Shown here: one piece after another, positions 52,890 through 64,000 of the stretch
Numbering within the stretch: the first letter of the stretch is position 1
Layout of the letters: every line of letters begins with the position of its first letter
Source of the DNA: Telopea speciosissima
Lineage: Eukaryota > Streptophyta > Magnoliopsida > Proteales > Proteaceae
DNA: 64,000 bases
Reading direction: 5' to 3'
NCBI RefSeq assembly: GCF_018873765.1
Contig: NC_057924.1
Coordinates: 3,534,001-3,598,000 of the forward strand
Translations under genes and position numbers: made by a program
Notes under the pieces: generated by a model
Database searches by the model: none
What the model was told of the DNA's origin: nothing
What the model saw: the letters and a program-made list of their open reading frames with translations, nothing else

Positions 52890-53054
52890 ACACGCTATCG
52901 GCCTGGATCGGCTATATCAGACACAAATGCCCTTGCATTTTCTTAAAAAATGAATTTTCTAACCATTTTACCCTTGTTCTTACCGTGCTACCGATATGGT
53001 ATCGACGACTAGCAAAATCGATTTCGTATCGCCCGATTACCGATACTTAGAACC
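52890..53054. repeat. GATACC-rich dispersed repeat, copy F
   Basis: The copy holds CTATCGGCCTGGATCGGC, then CCTTGCATTTTCTTAAAAAA, TTTTACCCTTGTTCTTACCG, TACCGATATGGTATCGACG, GTATCGCCCGATTACCGATA and the end CTTAGAACC. It is colinear with copy A. Confidence 0.65.
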
Positions 53055-53089
53055 CTGCCCATGGGATACTAAATATATATATCCATAGG

Positions 53090-53983
53090 TAAGGGTGTCA
53101 AAACCTAGCCCAAACTGTTAAGACCGATCGAAATGATCGAAAAACCCGGACCGAACCGAATTGAACTGATCCTTATTAGATTGGTTTTGGACTGGGGTAT
53201 GACGGGACCGATTGAAAATCGGACCGCACCGGACCGACCGATAGCAAATCGAAACCCGAACCGAATGAAACCGATAAAAAAAATATTGAGGATAAGGTTA
53301 TGAATAGGTGAATTGATAAAGAAAAATCATTGAGTTAGTAAACAAATTTCTGGTTGTAAGGGGAATTGTTACAAATCAATGAGTATGAGGTTATGAAAAA
53401 AAGAAATTTCATTTTAACAATGCTTCTTCCATTAATCTCCTTGTTTACTATACAAAATTAGTTGGTTGTCAAATAAATGATTTGAAAGTAGAGCTCATTC
53501 TGTGATTTCAATATTAATTATCTTCTCAGTGACTATTCTTTGATTTCAATTTTAATTATCTTCCTCTGACAATTAATGATAAATAATTATATGATTTGTA
53601 ACAATAATTATTCATTGATTTGAATATATCTTCCATTCTTCCCCATATAATTTATTCTTCTTTGTTTGAATTACAACATGAACATATTAAATCAATTTTC
53701 TTGTTTATGGTTGTATACTTGTTTTGATTTGGGGAAGGTCAATTAAGGTGTTTTTATCGAATCTTTCCTCACTATAAAGTATGAATTTAAGATTTCATTG
53801 TGCCTCAAACCCGAAAACAAATCGATCTAAACCGATAATAATCCGCTATTGAAAAATCGAAATAAATCGAAACCGATTGAAAACCAAAGTTTCTTAACGA
53901 TTTGATTTTGGTCTCACCATTTCAAGAATGAAACCGATTCAATCCGACCGAAACCAAGTCAAACCCACCGTTTGACACCCCTA
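53090..53983. mobile_element. hAT-like element, 894 bp
   Basis: The ends are TAAGGGTGTCAAAACC and, inward from the right, TAGGGGTGTCAAACGG. The flanks ATCCATAGG and GACCATAGG resemble a decayed duplication with a one-base offset. The interior starts and ends with ACCGATCGAAA/CCGAACCG words around an AT-rich centre. No transposase is encoded. Confidence 0.75.
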
Positions 53984-53991
53984 GACCATAG

Positions 53992-55938
53992 GAGACCAGT
54001 TGAAAACTTTTAGAATTAGAAAGTTGAAGTATTCAATTAACCATCCATGGCAGCAGCATGGCACGTCTATAGTTTTTTAATGCATGGAGCCAGGAACCAA
54101 ACCATGTGTCTTTGTCTCTGAGTGATTTGATTATGAATAATTTCATAACCAATTGGAGACAGAATCAACCAAAACCTACTATATAAAATGGAATTTGGAA
54201 GGAAGGAGACCATAGATTTCCTCGTATTATTTGTTTTTGGTTTTTAAAGTATTTAATTAAATTTAATCAAGGTTTAAAAACATGAAAATCGGGATCTGGA
54301 TTAGTCCCGACTGATAAGGCGATAATGGTGAATCGGAATCTAGGTCAATACATTTTCATTTGCATCGGCACCGCTAATCTGTTTAGTAAACAGGATTAAA
54401 TCTCATTTAAATAATAAATTACAATTAACAACTACATTAGTATATTCCCTTTTTTTTAGTAATTAACTAACTATTGTACATATATAAAATGTTTTTTTTG
54501 GTAAAGTACATATATAAAATGTTAAAATGGAATATGCGTGTGAGAAATGCGAATTATCTGATTAGTGGGTGGGTCCCAGTGAAAAATCATTTTGAAAACA
54601 AGCGCAGTTTTGCCCCTCTCTCCTCTGGGCCACAGGCCCACAACGTTAGTAGATGTGTTGACACCGTAGTGGGCCCACGGATCCTATCCAAAAGTATTTT
54701 GGTTAAATGATAAAGAGAAGTAGTGAGGTGTGGGACCAGCTGAGCTAAAAGGATGTGGACCCCATTCATCTTCAAACCCTTCTATGCTCCAAATGAAAGA
54801 TCACCAAAGACGCAAAGAGTGCAGCACTGCCAAGTAATTAGCAGAGAACAGCTGTCCTCTTACTTGGACGAATAGTAAACTGCCACGTACATGATTTGGG
54901 TTATTTTACATACATGTGGCATATAATGGGCCTGGGATGGGCCGTGGGCCATGGACGTCCACAACTTTTAACCTTCGAAGAAGGCCCAGTAGGTGTCGTG
55001 TTCGTATCAGTTTCCCCTGGATCTGGTATTTGTATCGTCTTTGACGACTCTACTTAGGAGTCTAGAGACGGAGAAAGAAGTAGGAGTCTAGAGACGGAGA
55101 AAGAAGGAAGAAAAGGAAAAGAGAGAGAAAGAATTATACTCTGCAAGGACAGCGAAGACGCTGGCGGGAAACTTCTCTACAGATCACGAGAATGAATTCT
55201 CTCTGAGAAAATGTTTTGATTTTGAGTTCCTATCTGGTTCACTTTTATCATTGTTTCTATCTATTTTGGGATTCCATGGATGGAAAGGATAAGCTCTACG
55301 CCTCTACCCTTACCCCTCTACTGCCATCTGTACAGTTGTAGGCATTTTAATGATGTTCCAGTCAACGTGTCTCTGACGAGAGGCATCTCGTCAACCAAAC
55401 CTTGCAATCGAAGGAAACTATTCCACCAATTCAACTGTAAATAATTTTTTTTTTTTAGCTTCAGTAATTAAGTAATGAATGCTGAGTTTTGATCTTTGGA
55501 TTTTGAAATGCTACACCAACTTCAAACTTGGAAGCGGGGCTTCTTTTTTTTTTTTTTTTTTTTCTGGGGTTTCAAAGTTCCAATTTCCGGAGCATTTGAT
55601 CCTTAGATGCGCGTAGAACTAGTTCCATTGATCTCTGCTCATAGTCCCATCACCGCCTTGGACGTATGCCTTGGGAAAAATTCAAGTGGTGTGAACTCTT
55701 AGACGCGTTTTTGGTATGAAGTTCGGTAGTGATCGCTCCTCCTATTTGGTAGTTCCATTTTCATGGTCATGGAATTTAGTTGATCAAAGCTTCAGGTTCT
55801 CTTCTTTCCCACTTCTTTTATTCTCTCAAGTAATGTTGGAATTTCTCTAATTGCCGTGTTTTGGGTCTGTCTTTGCAGTGATTTCTGTTGTTTACCTTCT
55901 TACTCTGTGCTTCCTACAGAGCTTAGAGAAGGATACCG
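53992..55938 (+). promoter_or_regulatory. Upstream region and 5' leader of the unknown gene
   Basis: A 26-bp unit (TAGGAGTCTAGAGACGGAGA plus AAGAAG) is repeated in tandem at 55055-55080 and 55081-55106. A splice acceptor (CTTTGCAG, ending 55878) 60 bp before the start codon implies a non-coding first exon and a leader intron. A 21-codon open frame at 55276 (MDGKDKLYASTL...) precedes the main start and could be an upstream ORF if retained. Part of 54.28-54.39 kb resembles the GATACC repeat. Confidence 0.4.
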
Positions 55939-57274
55939 ATGGGGACAAACGGAAACGGCCAATGTTTCTTTCCTCTAACAAGTTTACAAATCGGGTAGGC
56001 TTTCTTCCATCCTTTGCTGCACTTGTCGAACAATTGATTTCGTTTGCTCGAATGCTCGATACCGTTTGAATTCCTTGTTTGTTCCTTGGCAACTATGTTG
56101 ATCAGTTAAATAAGGTTTATTCTATCATCGTCCCTGCTAAGCCAAATAAATGAACAAATAAATGAACATGGACTTCTTCAAATTCACATTTAAATTAATT
56201 TTTTCTGCCCTTTTCTTCTTCTACTTACTAGTTGTACTTAACACGCCGACATCCCAAACGATTAGATTCTTGTGAGAGCTTTGAAATTGTATGTTTCTTC
56301 ACTAGGTTTGGATCCTGTTACTGAACCAATATTGTATCATATGTTGGACGGGTGTGTCTTGTGGAGTGCCCATGTCAATAAGTGCTGAACCCTACAGAAT
56401 CTTAAGGGTTTCCTGGTGGAGGTTATCTTTCTCAAGACAACGATGTGGAAGGTCAACTGCCGTTGATGATTAAGGACATTCAAAGTTCCTATGATGGCTG
56501 GAAGATCGTATACATGATCACCCTCCTTTTCCTACCTAGAGTTTTAAGTGGTAGAACATTGCTTCTTTCTAGGCTAATTTACACCATTATGAACTCGTTG
56601 GAAACATTTTCTTCTTGTAGAATCTATTCCTTTGATTTCATGATTAATGGCATCGCTTAATTCAATCAACTAAACCATGCTACTCGATGAATATCTTTCT
56701 TTTGTAGAAAGGAATATCCTTCTTGTTATTCATCACCGAATGCTTCACAATGTGTAGAGCTCTTGTTTGTTCTTTGACGATTGAACCTCTCAAGTTTAGA
56801 TATTATTCCATATTACCTAAAGTTTAAACTGAAGGCATACATGGATGACCAGTGGAATTCTATGCTGTCAACTTTCACTTAGTTTTAACCATGACTACAT
56901 GTTTATTGAAGAAATTCATGGAGAAGGTTGCTGCTGTTGTGGGTGATTCTTTCACTCCTTATATTTGTTATCACTATTGAGTAGGAAAATCAATTTGTGT
57001 TAGTTTTCTGAAAAAGGAACCCACTGTGTCATTTGGCAGTTTGACTGCCACTCGTTTAACTACTTTTTTACTGTTAATTTAAAAATGTGTTATCACCATT
57101 TATAACAATTTAGGATGATTTGAGTCTATTGGTATTCTCACAGCGGATTTTACTTGCAAAAAAATTACCCACTAGAGGTAACAGGTCTAAACAGCTTTGT
57201 TAGATGGTTAATTGGACTAAATCCACTTGAAACTGTCAAGTTTCACCATCTAACATCCATTATGCATCAAAGCA

Positions 57275-57305
<31 letters not shown>

Positions 57306-60300
57306 TTGTTGGGGACAAATGCTTAACCAAGAGGAAGAAACCAAGCAAACAATTACACACAACACGGGGAATTTAATGTGGTTCGGCACGAGTGCCTACA
57401 CCCACCCAGGGGAACCAAAGATTTTTCACGAAGACAGAAAACTCTCTACACCACTCTCCACCTCACAAAGTGATCTCCCTTTGCTTGTATCTAGGGTTTT
57501 CCCCACAAAGACAATATATAGGAACCCTAGAACCCTAATCCCCGCACAATTACAATTTTACATTTGTACATGTAATGATGTTAGATTATATGGGCCAGAA
57601 TACCGTGGGGGTATTCTGGACTTTTTCTCCTTTTTTATTATGTCTTGTATGTGTGGTTTAGTCCCACATTGCTTATGTAATTATTTTTCATACCTCATTA
57701 TGAATATAAATAGATGTTTTTGGGATGATAATTAATCATCCAAGCATTCAGCCTAATTCTGATCTCTTAACATGGTATCAGAGCAAGCAGGGGTCACGGT
57801 ATCGAGTCCCCCTCGAAGCGGGCAGATGTTAAAAAATTATTTATCCACCCGTGTCCCCCTTTGGATAGTCTGCCGTGTTAAAAGCTCCTGTATGATATAC
57901 ATATTGTTTCCTCCCTTTCCTACAAGGTCGGTCTTTTAGAGAAAGCGGTTTCTACACCACCATTACCTTCTCCGCTACACCAAAGCTCTTTGGTCTCTTT
58001 TGAACTCTACCAGTGGCATTCTCAGTTAGGTCACCCCTTTTTAGGAATTTTAGCTCATTTATTTCCTAGTTTGGTCACCCTACGTACTAAGGATGACCTT
58101 TTTTGTGAGGCTTGTGTTCTGGCCAAACAGACACGTTCAACTTATCCACTTTCAAATAAAAGGAGTTCTTCTTGTTTTCAATTGGTGCATTCTGATGTTT
58201 GGGGTCCTAGTCGTAGGACTTCTCTTTCTGGTCATCGTTGGTTTGTATCTTTCATTGATTGTCATTATAGGAACACCTGGGTGTATCTTTTGCACACAAA
58301 AAATCAGGTGTTTTCATGTTTTCAGCATTTTCATAAAATGATCCAAACTCAGTTCCAAGCTACTCTCAAAATATTGAGAAGTGATAATGGAACCGAGTAT
58401 ACTGAATCCCAATTTCAAAAATATTTGGCTGATCATGGAATTCTTCACCAAACTAGTTGTGTTGATACCCCTGCCCAGAATGGTGTGGCAGAAAGGAAAA
58501 ATCGCCACTTATTGGAAATGGCCAGGGCTTTGTTGTTTGCGCGGAATGTCCCATCTCAATATTGGGGGGATGTGGTTCTAACTGCAGCCTATCTCATCAA
58601 TAGGTTACCTTCTCGGGTTCTTAACCCCCGTAGCCTCTCTGATGTTTTACTGGGTCATTCCTCCTTTATTGTGCCTCCCAAAGTATTTGGGTGTGTGTGT
58701 TATGCTAGAGATACCAGATCTCCAGGCAAACTTGAACATAGGGGCCTCCGTTGTATTTTCTTGGGTTATTCTCCAACTCAGAAAGGTTATAAGTGTTACA
58801 ATCCCCCTTCCCGCTGTACCTTGGTTAGTATGGATGTTGTTTTCCATGAGACCCTTTCTTATTATTCTTTATCACTTCTTCAGGGGGAGAGTTCTAGTAA
58901 AGATGTGTCTCTTGAGATTCCTCCACTGGAGGTTCCTCTGGCTGCTGCCCAGCCTCTTTTACCACCACCCACGGCTGCTGCCCAGCCTCCTTTGGATGCT
59001 GCCCATCCTACTTTAATCAATGCCCAACCTCCTCTGGCTGTTCCTCCCTCACCTAACGGAAATCCTTTACAGGGGGAGACCATAGAAAATAGTGTTGTTA
59101 ATGTTCCTATTCAGGGGGAGCTGACTCCAGTCCAGAGAACTATTGGTGAATTTCAGAAGAGAATTGACAACTCCAACATACTCACCTATACAAAGAGTAG
59201 AACCAACAGAGGGCAGCTGCAATCCACTTTAGCACCAATACCCATCCAATTGCCGGATCCAGATCCAGATTCTCCATCTCCTGGTAATCCCTCTTCTTCC
59301 GACCTACCTATTGCTCATCTCAAAGTTATTAGGACTTGCACTTTACATCCCATATCTCGTGTTGTTTCTTATAGTTCTCTTTCTCCCTCTTTTCGTGCTT
59401 TTGTATCTTCTCTTTCTTTTGTTTTGATTCCTAAAAATTGGCAGGAAGCATCTATAGATGGAAAGTGGAAGGCAGCAATGTTGGAAGAAATGAGAGCACT
59501 ACATAAAAATAATACATGGGATCTTGTGGCTCTTCCTCCAGGGAAAAAACCAATTGGATGTAAATGGGTCTTTGTGGTCAAACAGAAGGCTAATGGTTCT
59601 GTGGATTGATATAAGGCACGTCTGGTTGCAAAGGGGTTCATTCAAACTTATGGAGTTGATTATTAGGAGACCTTTGCACCAGTGGCAAAGCTCAACAGTC
59701 AACACTGTCAGGGTGTTATTATCTTGGGCTGTAAATCTTGGGTGGGATCTTCAGCAGTTAGATGTAAAGAATGCCTTACTCCATGGGGAGCTTGAGGAGG
59801 AGGTATATATGGACATTCCACCAGGCTTCTCTAATGACAAGACCAAGGGTAGGGTCTGTAAATTGAAGTGTGCACTTTATGGGTTGGAGCAGTCACCTAG
59901 GGCCTGGTTTGGCAGATTTTACAAGGCCATGATTTCAGCAGGTTATAAGCAGAGCAATGCTGATCACACTTTGTTTATCAGACGAGTTGGTGACAAGGTA
60001 ACTCTTCTCATAGTCTATATGGATGATATTGTGATCACTGGTAATGATGGTGATGCTATCAAGAATTTAAAGCTCTTCCTTGGCCGTGAGTTTGAAGTAA
60101 AAGATCTTGGCCCTCTAAAATATTTTCTAGGGATAGAAGTTGCTCGATCTTCGAAGGGCATCTTTCTATCTCAAAGAAAATATATCCTTGATCTATTGAG
60201 TCGAGACTCGGCCGCTAGGTTGTCATCCTTCGATACTCCTATGGAAGCTACTACAAAACTTAAGGAGAAAGAGGGTGAACCTGTTGGCAAGGGTTGTTAT

Positions 60301-63300
60301 CAGCGATTAGTGGGCAAACTAATCTACCTCTCTCACACACGACCTGACATAGCTGTTGCTGTAAGTTTGGTGAGCCAGTTTATGCATGACCCCTATTCCT
60401 CACATATGGATGCAGTCCGTCGTATTTTGTAGTATTTGAAGTCTGCTCCAGGAAAGGGAATTCTTCTCTCTCCCAATGGTCACCTGAAGATTGAAGCTTA
60501 TACTGATGTCGATTGGGCTGGTTCTACTGACAGAAAATCTATCTTTGGCTATTGTTCCTTTGTGGGTGGGAACCTTGTCACATGGCGTAGCAAAAAGCAG
60601 AATGTTGTGGCTAGGTCCAGTGTTGAAGGCGAGTTTCGTGCTATGGCCCAAGGAATTTGTGAACTTTTATGGCTTAGAGGATTATTGCAGGATATCGGTG
60701 TTGCTGTCCATCTTCCCATGTTGCTTTATTGTGACAATAAAGCCGCCATTAGCATTGCTCATAACCCTGTCCAGCATGATCGTACTAAGCACGTGGAGGT
60801 TGATCGACATTTCATCAAGGAGAAGCTTGAAGCCGGACTTATTTGTGTTCCCTTTGTGAAGTCTACTGACCAACTGGCTGATGTGTTCACTAAGGGACTA
60901 AGTGGCAAACGGTTTCTTCCTATCTTAGTCAAGTTGGGCATGCATGATATCTATGCTCCAACTTAAGGAGGAGTGTTAGATTATATGGGCCAGAATACCA
61001 TGGGGGTATTCTGGACTTTTTCTCCTTTTTTATTATGTTTTGTATGTGTGGCTTAATCCCACATTGCTTATGTAATTATTTTCCATTCCTCATTATGAAT
61101 ATAAATAGATGTGCTTGGGATGATAATTAATCATCCAAGCATTCAGCGTAATTCTGATCTCTTAACAACCCCATACTCGATCCAATTACGAAGACAAACC
61201 CAATAATAATTAAGTGGATTTGCAGAATACAAGACACACCCAATACTATGTTTAATACATATCAGAGGTAGACCTTAGTACTTTGGTCCTGTATTTTCCA
61301 TCACTGGGACTAAATTTTAATCTGGAAAAATATCTGTGGTTTTGCAGAATATTGATTTTATTATGCTCTAACAAATGACTATAATTATCTGCTCAATTGT
61401 GTATTTCATGTTTTTTCAAGTTATTTTATCCTCAATCACTGAATGCCTGCAACACAGGGAAATGCCTAAGTTTATTTATTTATATATATTTTTGGGTTTT
61501 TCCCTTGACATTTTACTGAACTTATGCTTCCAGTATGAGTAATTATACCTTGCTTTCTGCTTTTTTTACTCTGCAGAGACTTACAGTCCTATCTTTCACA
61601 TCTTAGCCTTTTTCTTCCCCCCGAGACTAGAAAATTATATATATTGGTGGACAACCGGCCATGGAAAAACTTGGATTCCCGGGCTGCACACCTGTGGCAG
61701 TTGATGGTTACCAAGGTTAGAACAAATTCCCTCATGTTAACATTCTTATCACTCTTTTGTTGATTGAGAGAAATGACTTCTTTCCCCTTTCTTGGGGTAC
61801 GAAAGACATGATAAGTTTAATATATATTTTTCTGCAGTCCAGATTGTCCCCATTTGCAAACACTAAAATGCGACAGAAGAGAAAGGATTTTGGAAAGAGG
61901 CTTGATTTGAATAGTGGTCTCAGTTCTAACACGAGTAAAGTGAAAAAATTTGAGAGATGGTTCCGATTGATTGAGAGAGCAACATCATCACGGAAGAATG
62001 CTTTGCTGCCTGTGAAAAAATTGAAGAATTCTTTTCTCTCAAGCCATGACTTGTATCGGACCCTGTATGGATTTATTGTTTTTGAGGTTGCATGGGCTGA
62101 TGTCCGTGGTATTAACTATCTGAATGAGCTTCAGGTATTCATTCAGTCATTCTCTCTCTCTCTGCTTATTGCACCAATTTTTTTTTTTCTCTAGCTACTG
62201 TTGCCCATAAAAATTCTGTATCCAATTTCAGACAGATACATCAGTGGCATTAGAGGCTAAATTTATGAAGCGCTGGGAGTTTGATAGTGTACAACAAGCT
62301 GCAGCATCAGTTTCTGCTTGGTTCTCTGGGACACAATCTGAACATATTCTCTTGCAAGAATATCTAAGTTCCATCATAGGTAATCCCTTGGACTACCATA
62401 CTTCTTGATTTAGTTAAGGGGAAGACATATATGGGAAGGAGGTCATCCTTCCCTGTCTGTGCAGTGGCTCAGATTTGTGGGGTTTCAACCTTGCCACCAA
62501 ACACAAATGACAATGTAGCACTAAGAATTTGTTGGCCCAAATAATTAATTTTCTTTTTACATTAAAGAACATTGTAAAGGTGAAAGCTTGGTTTAATGTT
62601 TATGCCTTGAAGTTCAGTAGAAGTCTTTTTTTGTTATGAGGAGGTGTATATGATATTTCAAAAAAGTTTATTTTACTATATAATCAAACACTCATTATTT
62701 CTATATTAATAGCTCATTAGTTTTCATTTATAACTGTCAATATACTATAACGTCAAACAATAATCATAGGTAGCTGATATTAGAGCTTATTAGTTTTTTT
62801 TTATGGAACAAATTTGTTTCATGAAAGAATTATAAGTGTTAGATACTATTACCTTATTACAAATTCATGTTGGATGGCTGGCTATTAGATACCTGATTTC
62901 TTCATGTTGGACAGCTGGTTATTAGATCCTTAGCAATGCATTTACTTCCTTTATCTCAGATCTGATCACAGATTTGATCATTCGGCCTGCTTGCATCTGA
63001 GATCCATAATCTGAATTTTCAGATTGCATCATACTTTCCTGGAAAGTTATTTTAGTTGCATTCCTCACTTGGTGTGTTCTAGGCACTTGAATGTATTCCA
63101 TAAGAGCATGGGCAGGAAGCAAGGTTTAAATTATCGGTATCGTGTTTCGTATTGGTGGGGTGATTTTAAGAGACGTACCATATCGAAGATACGTATCGCA
63201 CGCTACAGATACGCATGGAAATGTTCCAGATACACATAGAAATACACTTTTGGAGCAAAAAACAATATAAATAAGCAATATTGCAGTTTGTTTCCTTAAT

Positions 63301-64000
63301 TTGATTCGTTTTTCAGCAAGGAATTAAAGCCTCAAACATGAAATTTGAAAGATGTCAAAAAATTGAAGTTTTGGGTGAAAACTTGTCCGTCCAGGTGCTA
63401 TTGATGCTTTTTGGTTTCTGGAATCATGATTCTAAAGTCACATATGCCTTTTAATGTGTGTATCGCAATGCGTCGCACTGTATCGGCCGATACAATGCAG
63501 TAGATACCGATACTTTTAAAATTTTAAATTAATCATATTGAGAGTATCAGTACATATTGATTTTATCATATAGCACCGTATCCGCTGATACAATGCGATA
63601 CTGATCGATACCATTTTTTTAAAAATTAAAAGAGACGTATCTCATTGTATCGTATTGATATCCTGCAATAGTGATACGTATTGGCCGAGATGAGATGATA
63701 CGGTGAGATACTTAAATTCTTGGCAGGAAGTACAATTTCCATCACCTGACTTGACTCAATCATTCTTGGTTTAGTGTTCATTTCTTTCGACTGACTAATA
63801 CTGTTTGGAAACCTTCCAGGAGAGGTGTTCTATGATGCTCAAGACTGTGACCCCAATGACAGTGGTGAGAGTATTTGTATTGACGGTGGGCATGCTGAAG
63901 ACGAATGCTCCGGTGACCTTGGTGGCAATTTTAGTGTATACCCTGGAAATGCTGAATACAGAATGAACACATATCACACACCTCCACCCCCTACTGGCTC
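55939..64000 (+). CDS. Conserved plant protein of unknown function, 5' part (runs off the window)
   Basis: I do not recognise a named family. Five coding exons join in phase at GT-AG sites: 55939-55994, 61577-61715, 61838-62134, 62232-62379 and 63820 to beyond 64000. The protein starts MGTNGNGQCFFPLTSLQIGD. It continues with LFLPPETRKLYILVDNRPWK, AAHLWQLMVTKSRLSPFAN, a basic stretch (RQKRKDFGKRLDL), FERWFRLIERA, LYRTLYGFIVFEVAWADVRG, INYLNELQTDTSVALEAKFM and WFSGTQSEHILLQEYLSSII, then an acidic stretch (YDAQDCDPNDSGESI). No signal peptide or membrane segment is evident. Open reading across four exon junctions and sensible protein sequence make it a real gene. A Copia element sits in the first coding intron (55995-61576). 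Confidence 0.85.
57290..57578 (+). repeat. Unclassified repeat left of the Copia element
   Basis: A CT/CA microsatellite (57272-57303) is followed by TTGTTGGGGACAAATGC, then TTTAATGTGGTTCGGCACGA, GTGCCTACACCCACCC and AGGGTTTTCCCCAC. These words are common in plant intronic repeats and recur in part at 29.16 kb. The Copia LTR begins at its right end. Confidence 0.5.
57579..57772 (+). repeat. Copia 5' LTR
   Basis: 194 bp, beginning TGTTAGATTATATGGG and ending CTCTTAACA, with TG/CA borders. Contains TATAAATAG at about 57705, a possible promoter element. Confidence 0.93.
60974..61167 (+). repeat. Copia 3' LTR
   Basis: 194 bp with the same TG/CA borders as the 5' LTR. It follows the purine tract AAGGAGGAG. 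Confidence 0.93.
62380..63819 (+). other. Intron 4 of the unknown gene, with a GATACG-rich repeat
   Basis: A 1.44-kb intron without coding signal. From about 63131 to 63710 it is dominated by TATCGGTATCGTG, GATACGTATCGCACG and GTATCGGCCGATACAATGC words, either an enlarged relative of the dispersed GATACC family or a separate family. TTGGATGGCTGGCTATTAGAT / TTGGACAGCTGGTTATTAGAT is a short direct repeat near 62.87-62.92 kb. Confidence 0.55.

Larger units (their letters stand above)
57579..61167 (+). mobile_element. Ty1/Copia LTR retrotransposon, broken
   Basis: A fossil element of 3.59 kb, in the same orientation as the host gene, lies inside its first coding intron. It is bounded by 194-bp LTRs, with an initiator-Met primer-binding site (TGGTATCAGAGC) right after the left LTR and a purine tract before the right LTR. 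The recognisable parts, in Copia order, are the GAG-pre-integrase zinc region and integrase (about 58.0-59.0 kb), reverse transcriptase (about 59.5-60.4 kb) and RNase H (about 60.45-60.97 kb). The element is broken, with roughly three or four breaks. The two LTRs differ at about 9 of 194 positions by my count. That suggests insertion some one to a few million years ago, depending on the rate assumed. The flanking five bases do not match, so no target duplication is seen. Confidence 0.93.

Noticed and set aside
55276-55341. Short frame MDGKDKLYASTLTPLLPSVQL as first coding exon of the unknown gene
   Set aside because: It ends in a stop without a usable donor in frame, while the ATG at 55939 joins in phase to conserved-looking exons. 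Kept only as a possible upstream ORF.
57154-57735. 193-codon plus-strand open frame before the Copia integrase
   Set aside because: It covers a CT/CA microsatellite, an unclassified repeat and most of the 5' LTR, with no domain.

Overview
The window is nuclear DNA of a flowering plant, probably a dicot. It is AT-rich, its genes carry many GT-AG introns, the proteins are plant-type (the PPi-dependent phosphofructokinase beta subunit, a GH9 endoglucanase, a NAT/NCS2 nucleobase transporter), and a Ty1/Copia element carries an initiator-Met primer site. I cannot name the species. Exon ends were set by hand from splice sites, reading phase and family knowledge, without alignment or transcripts.

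Layout. 1.37-7.22 kb: a nearly full-length but broken L1-type LINE on the minus strand, with its target-site duplication (TSD) still readable. 7.8-9.8 kb: short inverted-repeat elements and one larger terminal-inverted-repeat (TIR) element carrying a piece of the GPI-transamidase gene PIG-T. 10.67-17.78 kb (-): complete 16-exon PFP beta-subunit gene (555 aa). 18.36-18.51 kb (-): tRNA-Val(AAC) and tRNA-Phe(GAA) separated by 3 nt. 18.6-21.5 kb: a hAT-like element, two large palindromes and a dispersed GATACC-rich repeat. 22.27-25.65 kb (-): complete 5-exon secreted GH9 endoglucanase gene (523 aa). 26-39 kb: gene-poor DNA full of small transposable elements, a 186-bp tandem triplication and a 5'-truncated LINE. 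39.30-49.18 kb (+): complete 14-exon NAT transporter gene (520 aa) with a 4.9-kb first intron. 49.2-54 kb: more small hAT-like elements. 55.94 kb to the window end (+): first five coding exons of a plant gene I do not recognise, with a broken Copia element in its first coding intron.

The host genes do not form a pathway. PFP beta acts in cytosolic glycolysis and gluconeogenesis, the endoglucanase in the cell wall, and the NAT protein in membrane transport of nucleobases. The window is mainly informative for how small mobile elements fill introns and spacers. At least four elements have exact 8-bp TSDs typical of hAT transposons, one has an imperfect one, and several unclassified repeat families recur. 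I found no evidence for a wholly new biological system. The items most worth checking are the PIG-T-capturing element, the two-tRNA unit, the GATACC repeat family and the unknown gene at the right edge.
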